This document shows, piece after piece, positions 19,801 through 29,000 of a stretch of 64,000 nt of DNA. A program made the position numbers and the translations under genes. The stretch's first letter is position 1. Each line of letters starts with the position of its first letter. The notes under the pieces were generated by a model. It did not search any database and had not been told where the DNA came from. It worked only from the letters and a program-made list of their open reading frames with translations. This stretch comes from Tritrichomonas foetus (lineage: Eukaryota > Parabasalia > Tritrichomonadida > Tritrichomonadidae): positions 81,500-145,499 of the forward strand of contig MLAK01001260.1 of NCBI GenBank assembly GCA_001839685.1, given 5' to 3'.

Positions 19801-19965
19801 TCCTTTCCTGCTGCAATGATAAAACAACAAAGACCAACAACAAAAGTTCCTGAAGTATATCTAAGTGATGCAGAATTCCAAAATGTAACTGGATATGATC
19901 GAATATCTTTTTATAGACTTAACGAACAACAGAAACTGGCGATTAGAAATAATATTATGAAATAA
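16870..19965 (+). CDS. Rictor-like TORC2 subunit (Tsc11/Pianissimo family)
   Basis: 1031 residues, ATG start, TAAATG at the end. The protein is all-helical armadillo/HEAT-like. Rictor-specific blocks are readable: an early R-A-x-S-I-x-Q-I-Q-H region, the W-D-W segment near residue 375 (PTQWDWATIRSYL), HLFGQLSKTVEGYNKLKPL near 727, and the hallmark KRRAAFFALGHLGS near 760, followed by LLRGTLFVALSLVYLTPQ and an F-R-F-G-S-H stretch. Rictor is the defining scaffold of TOR complex 2, which phosphorylates AGC kinases and controls the actin cytoskeleton. At 1031 residues it is shorter than the animal protein (about 1700), lacking the long phosphorylated C-terminal region, and closer to a minimal core. 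No partner subunit lies nearby. Confidence 0.85.
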   Translation: MINSTFALGLRAVSISQIQHQQLLISLHMLENESATLDTNSQPMDFIAHFLHHLYTSQNSSVRASILRIITNLEINSNKSIVEKYQFDKIVAASLDQKIPDPPVKIDEEKLAAFKVIMVGLKYFSVLPLSIIRALISLYNAPKHNYHKLIVSILAEGILVYDDFPDLEEVSSIFIDKVMENQDQSLIGLFGYIFERQSHRAIQKHFATRLNSPFSAMGDTKDLTVATIVITQILRSWPGLMCFGIQIGALPDLLRIINHSTPIVLKILNDLLFIDGPDQSVVDCYTGFLFYYLLKNGILEKLSEISKNNEDAVNLLNLLLRYAPPDSTLCKSIYHPKARIDYTESENIYLKVSQNIANVVIPTTISNYTLPREPTQWDWATIRSYLMVLLPSNSTEAASPNAQTFYNRLFDYFCLEFNTSYSSTNYAVISQCLFAFINLLLATKRGQDLLSEKLNFAQAIVNAYNNLRNATTIEKNHPSWVLIEIFCHLMCETEGMQALVRWRIFHVLDREADKFKTPQVFQKLLRKLSFTPQYQLTATFYVRFLKSENLEIVEIAMHELKKKADKLPNFYKDCLKMILLDQIKETYQKIKKSNDELNAMTNVQAQSPNTDALIKSLQNMKSQMNLYLNLLCEMMMKSNECLEIVAKDKLLHQIIKLFSREIYCVLLSHPEGLLNANVDEEISYWKTQGIFQYVHTYDMAVSMTFNKKFMTIPSIVHSENYALMPPHLFGQLSKTVEGYNKLKPLIGYLLKLCISSTILKRRAAFFALGHLGSIPNGISIDILVKMIESAEESSSYLLRGTLFVALSLVYLTPQFSDFLFTAGFHLFRFGSHTCVIPIDPKLILIDTASNDEKVSENIEPKTSFNQLTELVIKMMNPIISGQARNDLVALVNTHGKEMSTYENVSFLHNTLAKYSFGTEARQFLYSLFKFVPIIPPSYPVIDTRIASECCARVLESTAYTTNMLPSENTTLSYIKIPSFPAAMIKQQRPTTKVPEVYLSDAEFQNVTGYDRISFYRLNEQQKLAIRNNIMK

Positions 19966-20168
19966 ATGCGTTAATTGATTATTTATTTTTTATTCTTTCG
20001 ATTTTTTGCTGTATTTTTTAATGATAACACTTATGGACTGAAAAATTAAATATTCAGAAGGAAAGGAATAAAATTAATATAATTAATATAAGCTTTATAT
20101 AATTAACATGTTAATATTGAAAAAAAAAAAAATAGTATCATTTGAGACTATGTTACTAGTAACTAGAA

Positions 20169-23100
20169 TCATGAATAAGGTGATGTAAGATTAATAATTA
20201 CATAGAAAATGGCGGCAAAAATAAGAACTAATGTTGTATAAAACATCAGATCTTGATTAGGTTTAAATTCTCGATGCTGTTCAACAACTACAGGTCCATA
20301 TTTAATATCAATATCATTTATAACATCAATTTTGATTAATTCACCTGTTTTAACATTTCTCAGTGTGATTTTTCCTTTATGTGAAAATGTCCTATCAGCT
20401 GTGATAACAATGCTTCCACTAGATGGAGAAAAGTAAGCAGTAAGTCCGGGTGATGAATGAATTTTCGTATTTTTAGTGTTTACCATGACTGGAACTTCAA
20501 CTTTTCTATTGGCATCAGATATCACAACCTTCATTGATATCGTATGATCATCTTGTTCCAATTTGGGCTTTTTATTTAACCTAATATCACTTGTTACAAA
20601 CAAACGCGAAGAAGTTGATTTTATTGTAGCTCTCACTTTTGCTTTTGGAGAACAAGCGGAATTGTCTCTTTTATTTAATATACAAAAGTGCTTACCATTT
20701 CTTTCAATATGTGAAACGGTTCCACACCTATTTGTGTTGTCATCTAATTCACACGTAACTAGATAATCTGTTGGTTTCATAACATGACTGAGTATATTAG
20801 GAGAATATATAGGAACTATTTCAAATTCATTATCATTATCTGAACTTTCAAGTAGTGTCAAACCAGACATTTCAACAACTCGTAAAACAGTGGTAATACC
20901 ATTTCCACATGATAGAGTGGTTGTTCCTGGAACCTTTGCTGTTACAGTTCCATCTGATGTAACAGATGCGATTGTTCTATCAGCTATAGACCATCGTGGC
21001 TTGGCAACAGAACATTGGAACTTAGTTGAAGAACCACGGATCAAAACGGGGTTTTCAGGAATAATTGCACTGTTTGTTGATATATTGAATGATGAATATA
21101 ATTCGAATTCAGGATTATTTACCATTAAAGATAATTGAAGTGGATTCGCTGATGATGGAGGTGTAATGGTAAAATGTCCGGTGTTATCTTTATAATTGAT
21201 ATTATTTTCGTTCATTTCACCTGCATTGGAAATTTGGTAATGAATACCATTAGTTGAAGAGTATGAAAGTCCAAATGGATCTAAAACATTTATATCATAA
21301 TCAATAATTGAATTTTTTACCACATAAAAATAGTGTGGCTTGCTAACTCTAACTGTCATTGCTGCATATTGATGCTCATAGTTAATAACTATGATAGTAT
21401 TCCCTTCAGTTTGCCCTGATTTAATATTGCCATAACTATCAACTATTGCAATATTTTCATCAACAGATGAATATTTGCAGTTTAATTTATTTCCAATCAA
21501 TATTTTATAGCTGCTCAAAGGCGGCAAAACTATTTCAGTTGGTGTTAAAATCTTTAATTTAGGTTCAACATGGATTGTTATACCAGTTGTTAAGCCATAT
21601 GCAGTTACACTGACTTGCAAATCTTTTGGATTATTACATGCAACAATAACAAAAGAGCTATTGGGCATTTCATATGGAAATCCATCCGTAATTGTCCATT
21701 TTGCATCGACAACATTTTTCATACCACAATCAGTTTCAATGTAAGAGTTAAAAGCCACTTGACCATTCTCAATCACATTATTTGATGATGGGATAAGTTC
21801 GATTTTAAGTGGTTGTAAAACTTTCACGAATATTTGGAATGGAGCAAGGCCTACAACATCACTAACTGTAACATTAATAGTAACAGTTCCGGGAGACTCA
21901 GCGATTACATCGAAATTTGAATTAATTCTCGCGATTTTTCCAGATCCATAATCAAATTTCATATTTAGTGGACCATTTACGATATTTAATGGGACAACTT
22001 CTCCAGGAAGAATCTCAAGATATTGTGGAGAAATCAAGATTGAACGAATAACATCAACGGTATGTGTAGCAGTTACACCATTTTCTGATCGCGCAATAAT
22101 TCTAAATTTTCCAATTTTATCAGGAGTAATTTCCCATGTATTAAAACTAATTTTTCTTGCATTTGGTATAGATAATTGGATGGCAGCATCATCAATAATA
22201 TCTTGTGGAATAAGTTGAGAATACGGACCATATGCATTCACTCTTAATTCAAAATCAGAATTTAGTGCAACAGTGGTTGGCGCAATAATTTGAAGTGAAA
22301 CAATATCCAAGGCATTAAGTTCAGTAGATTGCGATTGCTTATCACTACAAACATCAGAAACATGGGCCTTAAAAATTCCAGGACGAGATGGTTTAATATA
22401 CAAAATATTATCTCTAATAAAACTATCTTGCGATGATGTATGGAAAATACCAGAACCCCCTTCTATTAAAAATGACTGATTAACACCTTTCTTGAAAAAA
22501 ATTGCCTTTGGTGGACTAATAGTAAATTCTGTAACTAGGATGACTTTAATAGCATTTGATTTTATATGTGAATAATTATCTGTTAGCACTTGAAGCAAAG
22601 TTGAAGATGAAGGAGAAAAATAAAATTTTGTTGATCCATCTGATTCTTTTTCACTATATGCTCTTAATGCTTTGCCAGGAGTTGCTTGAACTGTGAACTT
22701 ATCTGCTGAATAGTATTTAATCATATTATCATTTTTATCATAAGCTAAAACAAAAATATTACATTCATGACCTTGAGCGACACGATAAACATCTTTGGGA
22801 ACTTTGGTAATTAATCTGGGCGGAGAATCACAGCGAGGATCATTAATACTTTTTTCATCTGTAAGATGAAGAGAAAATCGATGAATGTTTGCAACCTCTA
22901 ATTGAAAACTTGTTTCAACAGTAAGTGGATAAGGGTTTAATTCTGTTCTTTCATTTTTCATTGAAAGCTTGCACGAACCAACAAATTCATCATTTACCAG
23001 AATATGGCGTTCATCATAAATCGAAACATCAACTCCTTTACATTCTATAGAAATGTGTGGAGGGCTTAAATTTGGCCACTGTAATACACCACCAGCAATG

Positions 23101-24740
23101 TTTATTGGTATAATAGAATTTGGTGAAGCTCTTCCATTAACTTTTGCTGTTGGTTGAGTGGCAACACTCACACGGATGTAATTTGATCTTGTATTATCAC
23201 TTTCACAAAAAATATCAGTAAATCCTGAGTGTTCTGGTTTCATTCTATTTGATACGATATTTGTATCCGTGGAATATATTTGATATGGAACTTCAACTGA
23301 GAATTCTCTGCGATTTAGAGCAAAAACATGGCATATTGGTGTAAAAAGTTCATTAATTGTTTCCCTTTTATCCAAAGTTATATCAATAAAAGATACATGA
23401 CTTACAATTACTTGCATTGAGCATTCAAATGTTGGAATATTCTTATCAATAACCTTTATATTTGAGGTACCTTCTTTCATTGTATTAATATTAGATTGGA
23501 AAACTTCTAAAACCAAAGGATTTTCATTTTGAAAAATATATTCTCCAGATCCACCTGAAATACTAATTGGAAAACCTTTATAATTTACAGGCAACACAGC
23601 ATTTCTTGGTGAAATTGTGATTGGTTCACATACATAAACAATAGCTTTCAATGAAAAATCATGATATATGAGTGTAATCTCTTTTTTTCCAACAGTTGAC
23701 CAGTCACCAACAATCTCCCATTTTATTGGTTCAAAAACATCAAATTGTCGACCATTTTTATCGAATAGAGTTGGATTGAAAACTGGACTTTCTCCTAGTG
23801 AAATATATTGATCATCTTGAATAGCAGAAGCTGGATAATCCACAATAACTAATGATGACGCGGTGTTATCATTAACATTTCTATCTGTGGCAGTAATGGT
23901 AACTGTACCAACTTTGTGAATTGTTGCATAAGCATCTTGATTTAAAGATACAATTTCAGAATTTGATGAATCTATTCTATATTTAGATGAAGGAAGAGTG
24001 ATTTTTTCAACACATTTTTTCCCTTCTTCGTTTAAACTAACTCCTCTTAAAGAACATAATTGAAATGGAATATGTGAAAATGGTAAAACTCTTATTGCAG
24101 GTGATGGAAAAAGCGCAATTGGTTCAACAACAAGGAGTTTCACTTCTGCAACAAGAGATCCATCAAAAATCGCAGATGCCCAAGTTTGTCCAATTTGTGT
24201 CCCTTGAACAATTAAAGAAGCTGATGATTTTGGCGAATTAGATGAAACTTTTGCTTCATTGGATGCAATTTCTCTTAAATGAGTGGAATCTATCTTCCAT
24301 TTAATATCAGTTCCTTCAAGTGATGTAAAAACATTTTTTTCTGAATCCAAGGCTTGTAAAAATAGTGTTTCAAGAGAAGACTCAACATAGATTGAACGTG
24401 TTGTTGTCAAAATAGAGATAGATGCAACAGAATCAACAAATATATTACATTTTAATGTTTGTCCTATGTTATTTTCAGCAATTATTGTTGTTGATTTTCT
24501 TTTGGGCCCAGTTGCAACAACTTCAACAAGAGCAGAACGCGAACATGAGTTTGATTCATAATTTGGAGTAACTTTAATAATTTCATCATTCAACGAAGCC
24601 CAATTTACACAACATCCTTCAGCTGATATTGTAAAGTGAGGCGACTGGCTACTTTTTGGGTCTTTAAATTGTAAAAGTGCATTTAAATGTGATATCTTAA
24701 ATTCGGAAGCTGCGAGGACAGCAAAAAGTGAAACGATCAT
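20169..24740 (-). CDS. Nuclear pore membrane glycoprotein gp210/NUP210-like
   Basis: 1523 residues, ATG start, TGA stop. A short N-terminal signal peptide (MIVSLFAVLAAS) is followed by a lumenal part made of many immunoglobulin-like (BID_2/invasin type) beta domains. One membrane segment lies near the C-terminus (FYTTLVLIFAAIFYVIINL), with only about five residues after it. The first domain matches gp210: EGCCVNWASLNDEIIKV, then IIAENNIGQTLKC, TTRSIYVESSLETLFLQALD and a domain with KWKI. gp210 is a ring-forming pore-membrane nucleoporin whose bulk lies in the perinuclear space. It is somewhat shorter than the animal protein (about 1880), and the cytosolic tail is almost absent. AATAGTTTAC lies 35 bases upstream. 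Confidence 0.85.
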   Translation of the reverse strand: MIVSLFAVLAASEFKISHLNALLQFKDPKSSQSPHFTISAEGCCVNWASLNDEIIKVTPNYESNSCSRSALVEVVATGPKRKSTTIIAENNIGQTLKCNIFVDSVASISILTTTRSIYVESSLETLFLQALDSEKNVFTSLEGTDIKWKIDSTHLREIASNEAKVSSNSPKSSASLIVQGTQIGQTWASAIFDGSLVAEVKLLVVEPIALFPSPAIRVLPFSHIPFQLCSLRGVSLNEEGKKCVEKITLPSSKYRIDSSNSEIVSLNQDAYATIHKVGTVTITATDRNVNDNTASSLVIVDYPASAIQDDQYISLGESPVFNPTLFDKNGRQFDVFEPIKWEIVGDWSTVGKKEITLIYHDFSLKAIVYVCEPITISPRNAVLPVNYKGFPISISGGSGEYIFQNENPLVLEVFQSNINTMKEGTSNIKVIDKNIPTFECSMQVIVSHVSFIDITLDKRETINELFTPICHVFALNRREFSVEVPYQIYSTDTNIVSNRMKPEHSGFTDIFCESDNTRSNYIRVSVATQPTAKVNGRASPNSIIPINIAGGVLQWPNLSPPHISIECKGVDVSIYDERHILVNDEFVGSCKLSMKNERTELNPYPLTVETSFQLEVANIHRFSLHLTDEKSINDPRCDSPPRLITKVPKDVYRVAQGHECNIFVLAYDKNDNMIKYYSADKFTVQATPGKALRAYSEKESDGSTKFYFSPSSSTLLQVLTDNYSHIKSNAIKVILVTEFTISPPKAIFFKKGVNQSFLIEGGSGIFHTSSQDSFIRDNILYIKPSRPGIFKAHVSDVCSDKQSQSTELNALDIVSLQIIAPTTVALNSDFELRVNAYGPYSQLIPQDIIDDAAIQLSIPNARKISFNTWEITPDKIGKFRIIARSENGVTATHTVDVIRSILISPQYLEILPGEVVPLNIVNGPLNMKFDYGSGKIARINSNFDVIAESPGTVTINVTVSDVVGLAPFQIFVKVLQPLKIELIPSSNNVIENGQVAFNSYIETDCGMKNVVDAKWTITDGFPYEMPNSSFVIVACNNPKDLQVSVTAYGLTTGITIHVEPKLKILTPTEIVLPPLSSYKILIGNKLNCKYSSVDENIAIVDSYGNIKSGQTEGNTIIVINYEHQYAAMTVRVSKPHYFYVVKNSIIDYDINVLDPFGLSYSSTNGIHYQISNAGEMNENNINYKDNTGHFTITPPSSANPLQLSLMVNNPEFELYSSFNISTNSAIIPENPVLIRGSSTKFQCSVAKPRWSIADRTIASVTSDGTVTAKVPGTTTLSCGNGITTVLRVVEMSGLTLLESSDNDNEFEIVPIYSPNILSHVMKPTDYLVTCELDDNTNRCGTVSHIERNGKHFCILNKRDNSACSPKAKVRATIKSTSSRLFVTSDIRLNKKPKLEQDDHTISMKVVISDANRKVEVPVMVNTKNTKIHSSPGLTAYFSPSSGSIVITADRTFSHKGKITLRNVKTGELIKIDVINDIDIKYGPVVVEQHREFKPNQDLMFYTTLVLIFAAIFYVIINLTSPYS

Positions 24741-25285
24741 TTAAGAATTAATTCGTCCACCTTTGTATATTTTCAATAGTTTACATGACAAAATTGAATT
24801 TTTGAATAAACTTTTGATAGAGTATAGAATAGTAATTAATAAACGTAATTCAAAACTTTTTGTGAATTGCAAATTTTAGTCATGAGATTGATAGACTGAG
24901 AATTTCTGATTATAATATTGATAAACATCTGTCATCACTAATAACCTGGAGTTCAAAATCGTCCAATATTTCTAAAGAAACATTTTTCAAGATAAGACAA
25001 AAAATGAATCACTCTTAAAATTCTTCATAAGTCAGTCAGAAAAATACCTCATATCTATTGATCATATTTCGCCAGATTTCTTCGCCTAAAAACAAATATA
25101 TGAAAATTTTTGAATAGAGTTACCGAAAAGAATACGTCCATCAATTTCAGAATTCTCCATCACTTTAAATGTTTATCTGGTCATATATATTATTTTGAAT
25201 TCACTATCTCAATTTTATGAAAAATATTATACAATGCATTGAAATCTTTCAATAACACAAATAAAAAGTTGGCTTAGTTGATGAA
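24741..25285. other. Divergent intergenic region between gp210 and the BEACH gene
   Basis: 545 bases, AT-rich, no coding-like frame. The motif AATAGTTTAC is at 24775-24784. Nothing else recognised. Confidence 0.5.
24775..24784. promoter_or_regulatory. AATAGTTTAC motif upstream of the gp210 gene
   Basis: Reads GTAAACTATT in gene orientation, 35 bases before the ATG. The same 10-mer is at 2984-2993 and the AAACTATT core at 35478-35485. Confidence 0.35.
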
Positions 25286-26032
25286 ATGGAACTTTTTGAT
25301 ATGACTTTTCCATTTGATACAGTGTCAATAAAAATTCGTCGCCTTAGTTTGAGTGATAATATTCACCCTAAATACAAATACTGGATTAAATACTTTACAC
25401 AAGAGTATCAGAAAAATGATCCATTAATCACACCTCCTTTTTCAGATTTAATCAAACAATTTAATTTCGAAAAGGCCGAATTAAATGTTTCATATAAAAA
25501 TATTAAATGGATTGAAACAGATTCAATTCAAAAATATCAATTATCAAACGATTTGGGAATGACAACCACTATTTCACAATCATATTTTGAATTCTGCAAG
25601 CAATATAATGCATTAAAAGTTAAGAATGATAATATTTTAAATTTTGCTAGTCCCCATCTAATTCGTTTTATAATTGCCTATATTTTTCAATTTGAGCAGC
25701 ATTTTGCAAACATTATCCAAGAAAATAATGAAGCAGGATTTCCTTTATCATTTGTTAAGGACTTTCTAACAGTAAATGAAGTTATGCTTCAAATGAAAAA
25801 TGAAACTCGTGACGATTATTTAATTTTTTTATTGAGCGATTTTTTGTCATTTTTACAAGATAATCTACATAGTTTTATGTATCGAAGTGAGTGTAAAACA
25901 CTTAATGAATTGGTAACAGGGCTAGTAAATTACTTTATTTCTTTTTTAGAGAAATTATCAAGATATGATCAAAAATATAGTCAAATTATTTTTATCTGTT
26001 CTGAAATGACTTTAAAGTTAGTTAAAATATAG
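25286..26032 (+). CDS. BEACH protein, N-terminal piece (before the frameshift)
   Basis: 248 codons from an ATG. Helical, no named domain; corresponds to the extreme N-terminus of large BEACH proteins. It ends abruptly after SEMTLKLVKI at a TAG created by the frame change. Reading frame +1 picks up the helical protein without loss. A 16-base repeat, TATAGTCAAATTATTT, occurs at 25976-25991 and again at 26028-26043 across the break. Removing the intervening 52 bases would also restore the frame. Confidence 0.7.
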   Translation: MELFDMTFPFDTVSIKIRRLSLSDNIHPKYKYWIKYFTQEYQKNDPLITPPFSDLIKQFNFEKAELNVSYKNIKWIETDSIQKYQLSNDLGMTTTISQSYFEFCKQYNALKVKNDNILNFASPHLIRFIIAYIFQFEQHFANIIQENNEAGFPLSFVKDFLTVNEVMLQMKNETRDDYLIFLLSDFLSFLQDNLHSFMYRSECKTLNELVTGLVNYFISFLEKLSRYDQKYSQIIFICSEMTLKLVKI

Positions 26033-29000
26033 TCAAATTATTTCTTTTTTGTCGCTTTATTTAACATTTCATTTAGAAAATGCACCTTTCACAAATGAAT
26101 ATAAAACAATGTTAGAAAAATGTTTGACAATATTTCCAAAAGGAAAAGAATTAAGTAAAAATGTAAATGTATCAACAGACGTTTTATCATTGATAACGTA
26201 TTCACTCAATAATATAAAGAAAAATAACATGAATTTATGTGATTTCATTAAAATTGGATCGGCAATTATGACATATTTATCTACTATTGATACCATAAAT
26301 ATTGATTCAGACTTACATGTAAACATGGACAATTATCCAATCATTAATTTTAATTTATTATCCCAAAATATCGCTGATTATTTCCAAAAACTTTTTTCGA
26401 TCTTTTTAGTTAATGAACCAGTTATACAACCCAATATCGAAATAAAGATGGATGATAATCCATATAATTTTTGCAATATTGTCTTTATTAGTAAACAACT
26501 GGTTGTTCCCAAACCTCTTTCTGCAATGCCAATAAAGTTAATGCCCGAAGTAACACCTGCAATCTTTAAAAATAGGGTTGGAGAGTATTATAATGATTGT
26601 TATCATGATATTTCAAAACTTTACAATTCTTTTAAACTGACTCTAAATAAACATAATGATTTGATGGCCAATATAATTGATTATATCATGTATTTATACC
26701 AAATTGATCAATTAAGCATCTCCAAACATTATTTTACAATGTCAGTTTTGGTATTATGTGATCCTTTAGAATTATCCAATTACTTTGAAAAATCATCAAA
26801 ATGGAATACTATATTGAATGAGCGTGCTTTTGTAAAAATGGAAAAATATGATGACGATTTAATTAAAATGGCTGAAAAGATTATTATCAATTGCTTCTTA
26901 TATACCCAGAGTATTCAATTTTGGCTATTAGAAACTTTATTTGGACTTTTGTTTACATGTCATATGCCTTATATATTAAATATGTTAAAGTATCTTTTTA
27001 TACACAATAAAGCAAAATTCATAGCGATTGTAAAGAGATCTGACTCGAATTTAATTGATATTTTGTATTTAATTGATGGACGAATTAAAAGTTTTCTACT
27101 GAAAAATGATAATAGTGATTTAATAGAAATTAGAAGCTCAATATTTTCGATGATATATGAATTTTCACAAACAGAAGTCATTGAGAAGCTGATTCATGAT
27201 GAAAACAAATGCGGTAATTTGCTATCTCTTTCTCTAGAATTAGCAATTCAGCCTGCAGTTATGAACATTCTTCAAAATGCTTTAATATCTAAGTCATCTG
27301 CAACAATTAGTGAATCTATTGGCGGATACTTTTTTGCATCGACCAAAGACATTAAACAAGATAGAAACTGGCAAAATCTCATTCAATTATTGATGCATTC
27401 AATTGAGGAATCACTTCCTAAAAACAGCATATTAATTTGTCAATCTTTTTTAAAATCTTCGTTGATAGAATCACTCAACAAAATAGCTAGTGAATCTTCT
27501 TCTCCTGAATTTTGTCTTAAAATATTTAGCTTTATTGTAAAAATGTGTTGTAATAGCAAACAATTTTCAAATGATATTTCCACACGAAAATGTAATTTTT
27601 ATGAAATATGGAAAGAGATTTTAAGTAAGAATCGTATTGAAAATGATACTATTGATTTATTAAAAAAACTGACATTTTTGGGAGAAGGAACTTTAATTCA
27701 AAATCAAGAAGGATTGCGTCTATTGGTATATTTAACAAAGTCAACATCCTATTTTTCAGAAATGATAAAATTATTAACTCAAATATGTGAAATGTCATTA
27801 ATTAATAGATATAGATGTTCAATAGCAGACTTAGGTTCATTTTTACTCGACATTTTTAAAGAGAATGGAGATGAGATGATTCTAAATTTAATTAAAACAA
27901 TTGGTTCCTCATTTCTTTCACCAAATGAATTGAATTCATTCATTAGATTTCTCAAATTGAATTCATCGAATCCTAAAGTTCTTTCTCTGTTAAAAACTCT
28001 AAATGAAATAATTATCAATTCATCGTTAAATCCAGAAAAGACTTCATTCTTTCATATTGAAGAGAAAAACTATAAATTCATGCTAGATTCAATTACTTTA
28101 TCCGATAAAATATCTTTTTCCTTTAGTATTAGATTGGATTCTCAAGCAAGAAATAAAAAATATTTAATATTTTCTTTAATGAATGAGAGACAAGTTATAT
28201 CAATGATGTTTGATCATCTCTTAATTATACTAAATATTGGTTCATCCACTTTTAACATACGAGCGGAAATCTCAACTAATGTTTGGAATACTTTTTATTT
28301 TAATTTAAATAAACATAATGTTTCTTTATCCATGAACAATACAAAATTGTATGAAACAAAACTACCCAAGAAATTTAAATTTAATCCACCTTTCGTAAAA
28401 TTTACAATGTCTGGGTCAATTTGCGACCTTGAAGATATTTGCTTTTACGAAAACCAAAAAGTTGTGGCCCATTACTCTGGCAAAGTGGAAGAAGATGGAA
28501 TTTGTCCAAATATTGCACAAAACTCGGATTCTTTTGGTGCAGCTCAGTTTATTGGAATGACGGTGCCTTATACTCTAAGGATATTTAATTCGATTAGTAA
28601 TATTGGTGGTATTAATATATTTTTACCATTGTTTTATTCAGGAGATAAATCATGTGACAAAACGCAATTCATTTTACTATTACTTCAATCAATTTGTAAT
28701 ATTATTTCTAAAGATGAAAATTTGTTTATTGAACATCAATTTTTTAGAACTCTATCAAGTTTACTTCCTCCAGAAACAACTACTGATATAATGTCATGTT
28801 TTTTGGAGATTTATCAAACTATAAAATCACAAGAATTAAAAACTGAAATATTAATTCATATTTTTGGCAACTGGAGTTTAATTAAAACTTTTAATGATGA
28901 AGTACACAGAGCTTTGCTATCAAAAATATATAAGCTTGTTGCAAATAGCGATATACAACTGTTCTTTAAAGTCAATCCCGTTAGAAAATTAATTTTAGCA

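Noticed and set aside
25976..26049. Intron between the two BEACH frames
   Set aside because: No trichomonad GTATGT donor or ACTAAC-ACACAG acceptor in the interval; a frameshift is simpler.
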